From Ehretia macrophylla (Eukaryota; Streptophyta; Magnoliopsida; Boraginales; Ehretiaceae), in assembly GCA_037974665.1 (NCBI GenBank), contig CM075772.1, positions 38,537,052 to 38,601,051 on the forward strand: a DNA stretch of 64,000 bases, given 5' to 3'. Shown one piece after another: positions 48,747-60,660 of the stretch (position 1 is its first letter; the number at the start of each line of letters is the position of its first letter). The notes beneath the pieces were generated by a model that was not told where the DNA came from, searched no databases, and saw only the letters and a list, made by a program, of their open reading frames with translations. The position numbers and the translations under genes were made by a program.

Positions 48747-48830
48747 CATGATGAATTCTTGATAAAAAAACGGCTTCTACTTCAAAGTCTGGTGCTTTAT
48801 TGGCCACAAGTTGAAGCTCACCCTCTGCAG
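48747..48830 (-). pseudogene. Captured 2-Cys peroxiredoxin exon fragment
   Basis: The minus strand reads EGELQLVANKAPDFEVEAVF after an AG acceptor, matching the conserved start of the mature chloroplast 2-Cys peroxiredoxin domain (LVGN-APDFEAEAVF in plants). Homology then continues after a small indel with a QEFI-type stretch, and a GT donor follows at 48746. Neither catalytic cysteine lies in this part, so the fragment cannot be functional. Intron borders mean it was copied from genomic DNA, which fits Helitron capture. Confidence 0.7.
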
Positions 48831-49669
48831 ATTGCAAATAATTCGTAAAATTTCAACAATTTAAAAATAAATCCAATAAAACAACATCACATAGAAAAAT
48901 AATAGTGTTAGTGCTTGAACTATAATAGACAGTATCTCCTGTGCAAACGTTGATTTTTCAGACTTCAATTTATCAGTTTAAAGAAAAGATAACACTATTA
49001 ATAAAGTAGAGATTATGTTACTAATAAAATAAAGATTTATACAATAAAGTAGAGATAATGTAATGATAGAGATAAAAAAAATTGAAATAAGAAATGATAA
49101 AGTCCTACGATAGATAGAAAATATTAATAAAATATATAATATAAATTTAATTGATATAATTTAGATAATACTGCATTTAAATTCAAATAATATGATTTAG
49201 ATAATATTAAAATATAGAGTATAAATATACATAATATGATTTAAATAATATTACATTTAATAATTATCAAAAAAATCAATTTAATATTAAAATATTTATA
49301 TTTACTTATGAAGAGCAAGTTATTCGTGTACATCATCAAACTTTAATTAAGTATATATACTAAAATATAGAATATAAATTTCAATCAATAGTTATCAAAG
49401 TTAATAAAAATAGAAATATTATAATCTATAAGAATCATTTCAAAGTTTCAAAGTTAATTATCTAGTAAATTATAATATAATATGATCAGGATAATTATCG
49501 GTAATATTAATCTGTAAAAATCATTTCCAAATTTTAAAATTATTTTTGTAGTATATTTACATATAATAATATGATTATTTATTTTTTTTGTAAAAATGTT
49601 TACAAGTGCTCATAACGCGACACATGACACTCTTGGTTATTCTCTTAAAATATATAACTAGTCTTATTC

Positions 49670-50890
49670 CCATGCAATGCACGGGTGTCATATTGGTGTA
49701 ATCTAAATACTCTAAAAAATATGAAATATAAAACTAATTCATTGAACTTCTTAATCACATTATTGAGAGACTATAATATATAGCTACTCTTTTATATCAT
49801 TATAAATAAATAAATAAATAACATATATAAACACTTAATTTTCTGAAAAAAATGTGACGGTAACCACTATTTTTTGCACAGATTAGGTGTTCCAAAAGAT
49901 ATTTGTATGTATCTCCTTTTCACAAGTTGTTGTCTTTACAAAGTTTACATCATCTCCTCCTAATTTGATGTCATTCTTACTATTTCCTCATATGATCAAC
50001 TTGCAAATTTAATTTTTACAATTTGAAGTTTCAAGGGTCCAATGGTCAATCTAACCATATATATGCTTTTTAACAAAAAATGCAACAATGCTCGGCATTA
50101 CACAAAGAAATATTATTTGACCATGAATAACATGTGTTTTGACTTAGATTTGTTATTGCTTTCACTTCACATGTCTCATTAATTTGAAATGTATTAATAA
50201 TACCATGTTATTTTAAAGTAACCCCATACACTTTGTAAGATAACACTAAAACATATTGTCTAATAAAAATCGAATAATGAACAAATCATCTCAGAAATCA
50301 CATAATAAAAGACTTTATTTTTATTGCTACTATTACAATATAAGGTAAAATAGTGATGGAAAAGGAACATCAACATATTGAATATAATCAAAGGTATGAT
50401 GTAAATAATAAGAACGACATATTTGCCTAATTTATTCTTTAGAATACTTCTTTATAGACCACATTGGTTATAGTTTTTGATACTTTATAATCACCATATT
50501 TTATCAAATTCTTCAATCTTTTTTTACTTGTCACTCATTAAAGTGCAACATATAGTTGTTCATGACTGAAAACGGTCTTAAAGGATACAGCCCAATATAG
50601 GAAAGAGTATGACCCTGATTTTTGTTTATAGTCATAACAAAACATACAGCCAAATGAAATTATCTTCACTGGAATTTAATAGCAAACTGTGGTTAGACAG
50701 GATCATAGTCCTTCAGGATATTAACACAATATTTCCTACGTTACTCCCAAAAATAATGTTAACTTTAATAACATATTTAGCAAACTTAGTAATTTGCAGC
50801 CCTCGAGAAGTCATCAATTTTTGTCTATAACTTAATAGAATGTCACTTCAAGTTTAATACAAATTTATATGGCTTTAAGAAGTAAAACAT
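49670..50890 (-). mobile_element. Second Helitron (3' end and helicase relic)
   Basis: The minus-strand 3' end at 49670 has the hairpin CCCGTGCATTGCATGGG followed by AATAAGACTAG, then T. It lies directly against the 5' end of the neighbouring Helitron. Bases 50030-50180 match, in reverse, the interior of the Helitron at 330-1414 (gagcattgttgcat, attgaccattg). Further right is a helicase C-terminal relic. The 5' end was not found, so the right limit is approximate. Confidence 0.65.
50537..50890 (-). pseudogene. Helitron helicase C-terminus, broken
   Basis: Minus-strand translation with frame changes shows the end of a PIF1-type helicase as found in plant Helitron Rep/Hel proteins: LQITKFAKYVIKV, GSNVGN, AVCFVMTINKNQGHTLSYIG (motif V region, 50605-50634) and, after a one-base shift, VFSHEQLYVAL (motif VI region, 50540-50573). 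At least two stops and two frameshifts break it. It shows that this family once had an autonomous member. Confidence 0.8.
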
Positions 50891-52824
50891 TCCAAAATGG
50901 AATGTGAAAGTGAAATTTTCTTCATTTCTTTGAGTATTTATGTAACTAAAAAGTCGACTGTATTATTTAAATATTTGTTTTATATTATGGGAAATTGCAC
51001 ATATTAGAGTAATCAATTATGCTCTTAGAAAAAGACAACTTCTTGAAATTAAATGAGTTGATAGGTTATTAGAAATAAAAGAAAATGGTCATGAAGGTCA
51101 TATTCGTCTTAAGGGTTTCTTGCTCTGTACAATTATCAATAGATGGACTTGGATCCTCTCATAACAATATAACATTATCAAAGAGTTTCAATAGTAATGA
51201 TATGTTTAATCCATTGGTGATTATATTTCCGTGTAGTTATGAAAAAATTATCTAGCTATTGAGCACCAATGAATCTCTATCACAGCAATCCAAATCCTCA
51301 AGATCTGCAATTGTCTGATATCCAACATCCGGCCCAAAAGATAGGTAAACAACATATGAGGAACATATATATAAAAGCAGAAACTTACCAAGGCCAAATA
51401 CATACCATAAGATAACAACAACATTTAGATTCACGTACCCTGCTTGTTTATTAATTATAATTCTCTAGAGTTTCATATTCATCAACCAATTTTAGTACAT
51501 ACAGGGTAAAGATAAATAGAAACCCTATCCACTAAAAGCAACAAGAAAGCTACATAAAATATACGCTCTACGTACAGATAGATGTGACTAAGAAATGATG
51601 GATTATATTTCACAAATAGATGCTGAGACTAAAAAGCTCGGCTCAGCTTTAACCAATTTTAAACTACATACTATGTAGGATTAAGGATATCTTGTTACTG
51701 GGTTAGGTTAAGTTTCCTAAGAAACGTTGGTAATAATACAGTTAAACCTTAATTGACCGCTCTGTGCAACTTCTTTTTCCTTGAATGATGAGTATCATTG
51801 CCCAGATGGTCATTCCTACTGGACCTGAGATTTTGTTACCCAAGAACCTCCCCAAGTCTCTCCCGCAGAACCGATTAGAATCACACAAATCTAAAGTCGA
51901 CCGACAAGTATAACCATTCAAGTCCTAACAACAAAATGTAGAAAATGAATAAAGTAAAACCAATTAAACTTAAAATCAATAATGGAAAAACAATTAAAAA
52001 TTAAACCTATAAAATTAGACTCCACAATGTAAAAGCAATTGAAAGAAAAACAACCACTTTTCGTTCTATCAGTTTAAACTTCATATAACAACAAAAGGTT
52101 ATCGTTGACTTCTTTAATGAATATAAAATCAGATTAGTAAATTTATAACAATGTCATACTTCTCATACATCATAACTGAACGGTGCCCAAATGCACATAT
52201 AATGTAAGCAATCAAGTGATACTTTTTTTTTTTTTTTGGAGTAAATGTATTCATTTCAAATCAACAAACTTCAACAAATTTACAAAATAGAAAAGTTGCA
52301 AGACCTATTTTAACAAAAAACTCAATAGTCTACTTTTTAAAAAAATTTCAAAGATTCAGCAACCTAGGCCAATTCATCGCATCCAGCCTGAAACCCATGT
52401 ACCAGGCGGAAATCAGAATTAGGGATTGATCATGAATCAGAGAAAATTAAATTGACAGGATCATTTTTTTACCTGATTGTACAGTCTTGACCGGCGAGCA
52501 AATTCCATGTTTGACTGTTTACTGGAAAACAATCTCTTATGTGGGTACATCAACAATCAATCTTAAATTTTGAAAACGATCCGCGCATCCTAATAAAATG
52601 AAGCTAAAATCCCTTAAACTAACCATTCAACTAAACTACACTTGCAAAATGAAATAAAGCAATCTAAACCTGTGATCATCATATTCTTAACTTATTTAAT
52701 GGAACAGTAAGCAACATATAAACAAAACAAATTAATAACCACAAAAGATAAATCAAATTTCTAGGCAAATGCTTAACAATTATCAGAATTTAACATTTTC
52801 AACAAAGACACTAAATTGGAAGAG
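50891..52824. other. Interval without a supported gene
   Basis: AT-rich sequence between the Helitron relic and the hAT element. No exon, terminal repeat or RNA gene could be supported. Confidence 0.5.
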
Positions 52825-53178
52825 AAACAACTAGGAATGGCAGCGGTTCGGTTAACCCCGCGATTTTTGACAAAATCAAAACTGAAACTGTTTATCAAAC
52901 TGAAACCGAAAACTGCCGGGTTTAAAAATTATTATACAAAATCGAAACCGATGGGTTTAAAAAAACCGCGGATAACTGAAACCAAAATCGAAAAATTAAA
53001 AAAAATAATAATTTAAATAGAAAAAGAGTCTAAAACATTTTAAACTTAGATCTAAGAGAATCACAAGCCCAAAGTTTGACTACATTAAGGTTTTAACAAC
53101 AACGAATCGTATGTGCCAAAATGAGAACTGAAAATACAAACTACATCAATCTCAAATAATAAAAAGATATATATATAT

Positions 53179-53661
53179 TGTTGGAAAGTAAACTTGAATT
53201 TGGGCTAAGGTAAATTTGGGCTAAGGATTGGACATCAAGTATTTGGGCTAAGTATTAACACTAAAGTATTTGGGCTAGCTAAAATATTTACTCACTTGAC
53301 CCAAAAGAATAAGAGCATTGCCCAATTATAAGCCCATGCCCTATATCTAGAGAAATCTTGAAGTTGAGATATTTTCTAGGAAGTATCTAAAGAGAAATAT
53401 TTTATTTGACTAGCTAGAAAGATCTAGGAATATTATCTAGCATATTCTAAGAATCTTTAAAATATCTTGTGTGTAGAATGCTCCTTAAACACCTATAAAT
53501 AGGGGGCAACTTCAAGCATTTGTAACCAAAAAAAAAAGCCAAAGTTGTAATCTTCTCTTCAATACAAATTCTCTAGTTCCTCTAAAATTCTCCTCTTCCA
53601 CTTCCTAAATATTTTCTACATAAGTTCTAGTTCTCTAAATTAGTCTAGGCCTATCACAACA
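53179..53661 (+). repeat. 5' LTR
   Basis: Begins TGTTGGAAAG and ends CTATCACAACA. Contains a TATA box (TATAAATA at 53494-53501) for the element's promoter and an A run near 53527. Confidence 0.95.
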
Positions 53662-53683
53662 AAGTGGTATCAAGAGCTAGGTT

Positions 53684-56600
53684 ATGGCGACATCAAGTGT
53701 AGCATTCCCATTTCCAAGGCTCTCCAACAACAACTATAGAAGGTGGAGCATCCAAATGAAGACATATCTTGGCGACCAAGATATATGGGATATTGTTGAA
53801 GAAGGTTATAAGGTTCCCGAAGATGAGGCCACTCTTAGTCAAGCACAAAAGAAGGCTTTGAAAGAGTCTAAGATGAAAGATCAAAAGGCTCTTTCAATCA
53901 TCCAACAAGCCGTGGATGATGCCACATTTGAGAAGATTGCCCAAGCTTCAACAGCTAAGAAAGCATGGGAGATTCTTGAGAAAGCATACCAAGGAGTTGA
54001 TAAGGTAAGAAAGGTCCGTCTTCAAGCTCTTAGAGTTGAGTTCGAAAATTTATAAATGAAAGAATCCGAGTCAATCTCCGATTATGTTTCAAGAGTTCAA
54101 TCCAAAGTTAATCAACTACAAACAAATGGTGAAAGCATGGGTGATGTTCGGGTCATTGAAAAAATTCTCCGATCATTAGATTCAAAATTTGACCATATAG
54201 TAGTAGCAATTGAAGAATCTAATGATCTAGAGAAAATGACCATTGATGAACTCACCGGTAAGCTTCAAGTACATGAAGAGAAGATCAATAGAAGGAATAA
54301 GGAATCACTAGACCAAGTCTTACAAGCCAAACTCAACCTTAATTGAGGAGATCGAGACCTTGGCTATGGAAGAAGCCAAAGAGGACGAGGATGTGGACAA
54401 GGACAAGGACGTGGACGTGGACGTGGACGCAGTCGTGGTCGTGGCTAAGGAAGAGGAGGATACAACATGTCCTACAACGAGAAGGAGGATAACAATAGAT
54501 CATCAAGTAGATATAGAAGAGGAGGTGCTCAAAGACCAAGGTATGAAAAGTCTGAAGTTGAATGTTACAATTGCCACAAATTCGGTCATTATGCCTCAGA
54601 ATGCCGAAGTTCAACCAAGAATGTAGAGGAGAGATCTAATTATGTCGAGCAAAAGAATGATGAGGTAGATTCCACTCTTTTGCTCGCATACAAAGGATAC
54701 GGAGATGGAGAACAACATACATGGTACCTCGACACAGGTACAAGCAATCACATGTGCGGCAACAAGAACATGTTTGTCGAGCTTGATGAATCGGTGAATG
54801 GAAATGTCACGTTTGGAGACCTATCTAAGACTCTGGTAATGGGCAAAGGTAAAATACTCATCCGCCTAAAAGATGGTAGACACCAATTCATCTCCAATGT
54901 ATACTACGTGCCCAACATGAAGGCTAATATCTTGAGCATGGGCCAACTCTTTGAAAAAGGCTATGATATCCATATGAAAAATCATAGTCTCTTCCTAAGA
55001 GATCTTAGAGGAAACTTAATTGCCCAAGTGCCCATGACCAACAATAGAATATTTCTATTGAACATTCAAAATGATAGCCTCAAATGTTTGAAAGCATGCT
55101 TGGAAGACACTTCTTGGCTATGATACTTGAGGTTGGGCCATCTCAATTTTGGAGGACTAAAGCTGTTATCAAAGAAGCATATGGTCAAAGGGCTACCTTT
55201 CATCGATCACCCTGATCAACTATGTGAAGGATGTCTACTTGGAAAGCAATTTCAGAAAAGCTTCCCACAAGAAGCATCATCAAGAACAAGGAGGCCATTG
55301 GAGTTAGTTCACACCGATGTGTGCGGCCCAATTAACCCATCATCTTTTGGCAAAAACAGGTATTTCCTTTTCTTCATTGATGATTTCAGCAGAAAGACAT
55401 GGGTGTATCTCCTAAGAGAAAAATCAGAGGTCTTCAATGCCTTTAAGAAATTCAAGGCTCTTGTGGAGAAACAAAGTCGATATACAATAAAGGCGATGAG
55501 ATCCGACAGAGGAGGATAATTCAACTCACAAGAGTTCAAGGCATATTGTGAAGAAAATGGAATCAAACGTCCACTCACTCTTCCTTACTCACCACAACAA
55601 AATGGAGTCACAGAGAGGAAGAACAGATCCATCCTCGACATGGCAAGAAGTATGCTAAAGAGTAAGATGCTGCCAAAGGAATTCTGGGCTGAAGCTGTGG
55701 ATTATGTAGTGTATCTATCAAATCATTCTCCCACAAGGAGCGTATGGAACAAAACACCCCAAGAAGCATGCAGCGGGCACAAGCCAAGTGTTGCACACCT
55801 ATGAGTATTTGGAAGCATAGCCTATGTACATGTTCCAGACCAAAGAAGAACAAAGCTCGATGATAAGAGCGAGAAGTATATTCTCATCGGCTATGATCAA
55901 AACTCAAAAGGATACAAGTTATACAATCCAAGTACAAGGAAGTCTACTGTGAGCAGAGACGTGGAGTTTGATGAGAAGAGATCGTGGGATTAGAGTAAAG
56001 AAGAAAATGAGCAGTACCAGTTCTTTCCAATGCACGAAGAAGAACCACCAAGAATTGAAGAAACAACCAATCATGAGACCCCGCCTTCATCACCAATAAC
56101 ACCACAAGAAGCAACATCATCATCAACAGAGAGCTCGGATGAAAGGCCTCACCGAATGAAGACTTTACAAGAAATTTATGAGGTAACAGAGAATCAAAAT
56201 GACTTCACTCTATTCTGTCTGTTTGCTGATTGCGAGCCCCTCAACTATGAAGAAGCAGCAAAAAGCAAAGAATGGAGAAAAGCTATGGATGAGGAAATTA
56301 AAGCAATAGAGAAGAATGAAACGTGGGAGCTGGCAACCTTACCAAAAGGACACAAGGCAATCGGAGTCAAGTGGGTCTACAAAGTTAAGAAGAACGCCAA
56401 ATGAGAAGTTGAAAGATACAAAGCAAGATTGGTGGCCAAAGGATACAAGCAGAGAGCTGGTATTGACTATGATGAAGTCTTCGCTCCTGTTGCTCGACTA
56501 GAAACAATAAGATTGCTGATTTCATTAGCAGCTCAGAAGAAGTGGAAGATCTATCAGATGGATGTTAAATCAGCATTCCTTAATGGATTTCTCAAAAAAG

Positions 56601-57787
56601 AAGTATACCTTGAGCAACCTGAAGGCTACATCGTTTGAGGCCATGAAGACAAAGTCTTGAAGTTAAAAAAGGCTTTGTATGGGTTGAAGCAAGCTCCTCG
56701 GGCATGGAACACCAGAATTGACAAGTATTTCGAAGATAATAATTTCAAGAAATGTCCTCACGAGCACGCACTATACACAAAGGTGAATGAAAAATGAGAT
56801 ATTATGATTGTCTGTCTATACGTGGATGACTTGATCTTCACTGGAAGCAATCCAAATATGTTCGAAGACTTCAAGAAGGCAATGGCACGAGAATTCGAAA
56901 TGACGGACATCGGGCTTATGGCATACTATCTCAGAATTGAAGTGAAGCAAAGGGATGATGGCATCTTTATATCCCAAGAAAGATATGCAAAGGAAATTCT
57001 CAAGAAGTTCAATATGGACAACTTCAAGCCAATAAGTACCCCAGTAGAATGTGGAGTAAAACTATCAAGATATGATGAAGCTGAGAAGGTGGATCCAACA
57101 TTGTACAAGAGTCTGGTCGGGAGCCTACGATATTTGACTTGCACAAGACCGGACATCCTATTTGGAGTAAGACTCATCAACAGGTTCATGGAGACTCCAA
57201 CAACTCATCACTTCAAGGTTGCAAAAAGAATCCTTCGATATATAAAAAGCACTATTGATTACGGTATCCTCTATCCCTCTAAAAGTAACTTCAAGTTAGT
57301 GGGATATAGTGATAGTGATTAAGCTAGAGATATGGATGATCGAAAAAGTACAACAGGGTTCGTATTCTACTTTGGAGACACAGCATTCACATGGACTTCA
57401 AAGAAGCAGCCAATAGTCACATTATCGACATGTGAAGCTGAGTATGTAGCCGCTACTGCAACTGTGTGTCATGCGCTATGGCTACATAATTTGCTTAAGG
57501 AGCTCAACATTTCTCAAGATGAAACAACAGAAATATTCGTGGACAACAAATCAGCAATTGTGTTAGCAAAGAATCCCGTCTTCCATGATAGAAGCAAGCA
57601 CATTGATACCAGATATCACTTCATCAGAGAATGTGTGACAAAGAAGGATGTCCAGATAAAGTACGTGAAGTCGCAAGACCAGGTAGTGGATATCTTCACC
57701 AAGCCTCTCTCAACTGAAGTTTTTCTCAAGCTGAGATCTTGCCTTGGAATGACAAATTCAAGTTTAAGAGGGGGTGTTGGAAAGTAA
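53684..57787 (+). pseudogene. copia gag-pol polyprotein, nonsense-interrupted
   Basis: One reading frame of 1368 codons runs from ATG 53684 to a TAA at 57785-57787 with no frameshift, but 11 internal stops (ends at 54055, 54346, ~54448, 55123, 55519, 55803, 55993, 56404, 56638, 56797 and 57322). Domains: gag; an Arg/Gly-rich basic stretch (54347-54446); a CCHC zinc knuckle ([14 protein letters not shown], ~54563); protease (WYLDTG, Asp at ~54731); integrase HHCC region (LGHLN near 55139, CEGC near 55223); integrase acidic triad at ~55316, ~55505 and ~55613; reverse transcriptase with YVDD (~56819-56830); RNase H to the end. The first zinc-site His is replaced. It cannot make the polyprotein, but RNA and LTR functions may persist. 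Confidence 0.9.
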
Positions 57788-58262
57788 ACTTGAATTTGGG
57801 CTAAGGTAAATTTGGGCTAAGGATTGGACATCAAGTATTTGGGCTAAGTATCAACACTGAAGCATTTGGGCTAGCTAAAATATTTACTCACATGGCCCAA
57901 AAGAATAAGAGCATTGCCCAATTATAAGCCCAAGCCCTATATCTAGAGAAATCTTGAAGTTGAGATATTTTCTAGGAAGTATGTAAAGAGAAATATTTTA
58001 TTTGACTAGCTAAAAAGATCTAGGAATATTATCTAGCATATTCTAAGAATCTTCAAAATATCTTGTGTGTAGAATGCTCCTTAAACACCTATAAATAGGG
58101 GGCAACTTTAAGCATTTGTAACCAAAAAAAAAAAAAAAGCCAAAGTTATAATCTTCTCTTCAATACAAATTCTCTAGTTCCTCTAAAATTCTTCTCTTCC
58201 ACTTCCTAAATATTTTCTACATAAGTTCTAGTTCTCTAAATTAGTCTAGGCCTATCACAACA
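57775..58262 (+). repeat. 3' LTR
   Basis: Same sequence as the 5' LTR with about 12 substitutions and a longer A run near 58124. It directly follows the polypurine tract, and the gag-pol stop lies 10 bp inside it. Confidence 0.95.
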
Positions 58263-59574
58263 TATATAAGATTCTATAAGTTGATTTATAAAAATAAATA
58301 AAAAAAAGAAGAAGAAACATAACTAAGATTCAAACTTTTCCCATTCCAACAACACAAAATCACCAACCCTTTTCACTTCACAGTAGAAAAATGCTGAAAA
58401 AAATCAATCTAACAAATAAACATATACAACTATAAGGACATAAACGAAGCATGTAAATGTACATTTATAAACATATGAACATATTAAAAATCCAGAATGT
58501 ATAAAAAGAAGTGAATTTGAAGGCATTGGGATTACCAAGGGAAGCAACAAGTAATCAGAAAGCCATTGAATTAGTATGGGTTTTGAACGATCTGAGAGAT
58601 TCTAGAGAGAGAGAGAAGTGGTGGCAAGAACCCTTGCAGGGTCTGGTAAATCTTTGGATTGTGTTGCATTTTGAAGAACTGAGCTTTGAAGAAAAATAAT
58701 GATCGTTGTTGCTGCCTATGGTTACGCCGGTCGATGCGATGGTGACGGTGGTAGTGATGGGAGTTGAAGAAGAAGAAGAAGAAAAGAGAGTTGGTGGAAG
58801 CTCAATGACAATAAAGAGAGAGAGTTTTGCAAGTTGAAGAAAGAGTGAAAATGAAGAAAAAGAAATGAAAAGACAGTGTCAGTACCTTTGGAAGATGGTA
58901 GAAGAAAATGTATGAAAAGGCTATAATAGTCCTAGTAATACATTTTGAACATTTCTGTAAAAGGGTTAAAAGGTAATTTTATGATCAGATATTTATTGTT
59001 AGATTCCACTAAAAGGCATTATGGTCCTAGAATAAAATGTACAAAATTATTGCCACATGATACAAGCAATTTACAGTAATAATGACTTACAAACATGTCA
59101 GCTTGGACAATTTTGTCCAACGATATTATGGTCATAATATATAAAAGGTACACAATGCTTAGCACATAATACAATACCTTTATGCATTGGATGAGCTACA
59201 AATATGCTTGTATGGACACTTTTAACCCTGGATTTTCTTTTAGTATATAGTAAAGATAAAGATATATTTATTTATTAATTTATAATCGGGTTTCGAGTTT
59301 CGGTTTTTTTTAATATTAAAAACCAAAACCTATCGGTTTATCTGTCGGTTATCACTTATAAAATCCAAAACCTCATAGATTCTCCATTGATTTTTGTTAT
59401 TGGTTTTTTATCGGGCGGATACCCGTCGATTTCGGGTAAAACGGTTACCCGTTGCCATCCCTAGAAATAACCGAGTTGCACACTGGAAGAGAAACAACCA
59501 AGTTGCAATACCACACCTAAGTTTAAATAGGGAGCACTACTATTTTAACGGTCTAAGAGTTTGACGCGACTACA

Positions 59575-60660
59575 TCATTATATATTATAAGAGAACAACC
59601 ATTTTGTCATGTGTCGCGTTATGAGCATTTGCATATATTTTTTACAAAAAGTCAAAAAATCATATTATCTTTTACAAAAACTAAATATCATATTATTATA
59701 TGCAAATATAATACAAAATTAATAACCAATTCATTCCAAACTATGAATTCAAGTATATATTTTTGTCATGGGAATGCGTTGAAAAAAGTTAATAACCTAT
59801 TAAATATATGAGACTTAAAAAATTAAAATTTGTTCATTTAGTTACAAAATATGGTTTAATGGTCATAACACTTGTGATTAATCTTATAAAATGTATATAA
59901 TTTACTTTGAATTAATAAGACAAATATAATTTGAATTAAACAACTTTTTTAAGTATTAAATTATTTACAATTTCAAATTCATAGAGAATAGTATGATACA
60001 TATAATACTCTTAATGTATTTCAAACTAAGAAATATGTTTGCGAAGTGAAAACTATAACAAATCTATGTTAGTTTTGACTAATTACAAACCTACCAATGA
60101 TTTTTAATATATATATACACACACACACATGTTAGGCATGGTCAAATAAGAAATTTTAGTATAATGTAGAGCATTGTTGCATCTTCTATTAAGAAGCATA
60201 TGCATGGTAAGATTGACCATTGAATTTGTGAATTCCTAGTGATAAAAAATGGATTTATAAGCAGGTAATATGAGCAAGGAGTAAGAATGATGTCAAACTA
60301 GGAAGAGATGACGTGAAGAAGATATATCCATGTATCTTTTGGAATGCCTGATCCATGTAAAATAGTGGTTACTATTCCATTTTTAAAAAAATAGGTGTTT
60401 ATATTTATTTATTAATTGTTTATTTATTCTTTTGAAATGATATAGCAAAGTGGCTATATAGTATAATTTCTCAATAATGTGATTAAAAAATTAAATGAAT
60501 TGATTTTATATTTCATATTTTTAGAGCATTTACATCTATATAGTATAATTTCTCAATAATGTGATTAAAAAATTAAATGAATTGATTTTATATTTCATAT
60601 TTTTAGAACGTTTACATTACACCCGTACGACAACCGTGCATCGTACAAGTATAAAATTAG
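59575..60660 (+). mobile_element. Non-autonomous Helitron (copy 2)
   Basis: Duplicate of the element at 330-1414, with the same TC start, degraded hairpin and TTAG end, and the 82-bp tandem repeat inside. It is a passenger of the large duplication, not an independent insertion. Confidence 0.7.

Larger units (their letters stand above)
42135..49669 (-). mobile_element. Putative 7.5 kb Helitron with captured DNA
   Basis: The minus-strand 3' end at 42135 has a hairpin-like CCTGTGCATCGTACGAG, 7 bases, then CTAG, inserted after A. The empty-site comparison with 10461 shows the A|T target. A same-orientation 5' end of the family (agagaa-type start, then tgtcatgtgtcgcg) lies at 49669. If both belong together, the element holds minisatellites (42.5-43.8 kb), AT-rich DNA, a peroxiredoxin exon fragment (48.75-48.83 kb) and copies of the family's ~90-bp motif. 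No Rep/helicase is recognisable inside, so it is non-autonomous. Pairing of the two ends is inference; it could be two partial elements. Confidence 0.5.
53179..58262 (+). mobile_element. Ty1/copia LTR retrotransposon, 5.08 kb
   Basis: Complete structure. LTRs are 53179-53661 and 57775-58262 (TG…CA). The 5-bp target duplication is TATAT (53174-53178 and 58263-58267). The primer-binding site TGGTATCAAGAGC (from 53665) is close to the tRNA-Met type, and the polypurine tract AAGAGGGGG is at 57766-57774. Domain order gag-protease-integrase-RT-RNase H marks it as copia. The two LTRs differ at about 12 sites by eye (~2.5%) plus an A-run indel, suggesting insertion on the order of one to two million years ago under usual plant rates (estimate). 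It is disabled by in-frame stops. Confidence 0.95.
52833..59463. mobile_element. hAT-like non-autonomous element hosting a copia insertion
   Basis: The left end TAGGAATGGCAGCGG and the inverted right end TAGGGATGGCAACGG are flanked by GAAACAAC (52825-52832) and GAAATAAC (59464-59471), an 8-bp duplication with one mismatch. Without the 5.1 kb retrotransposon the element is about 1.54 kb. It has no transposase. Both subterminal regions carry cggtttcgg/ccgaaacc-type repeats. Its right half contains a purine-rich stretch with gaagaa repeats (58765-58870). Confidence 0.75.

Noticed and set aside
54339..54626. Two frames with alternating Asp/Val or His/Val residues overlapping gag
   Set aside because: Out-of-frame shadows of the Arg/Gly-rich nucleocapsid stretch of the copia element.
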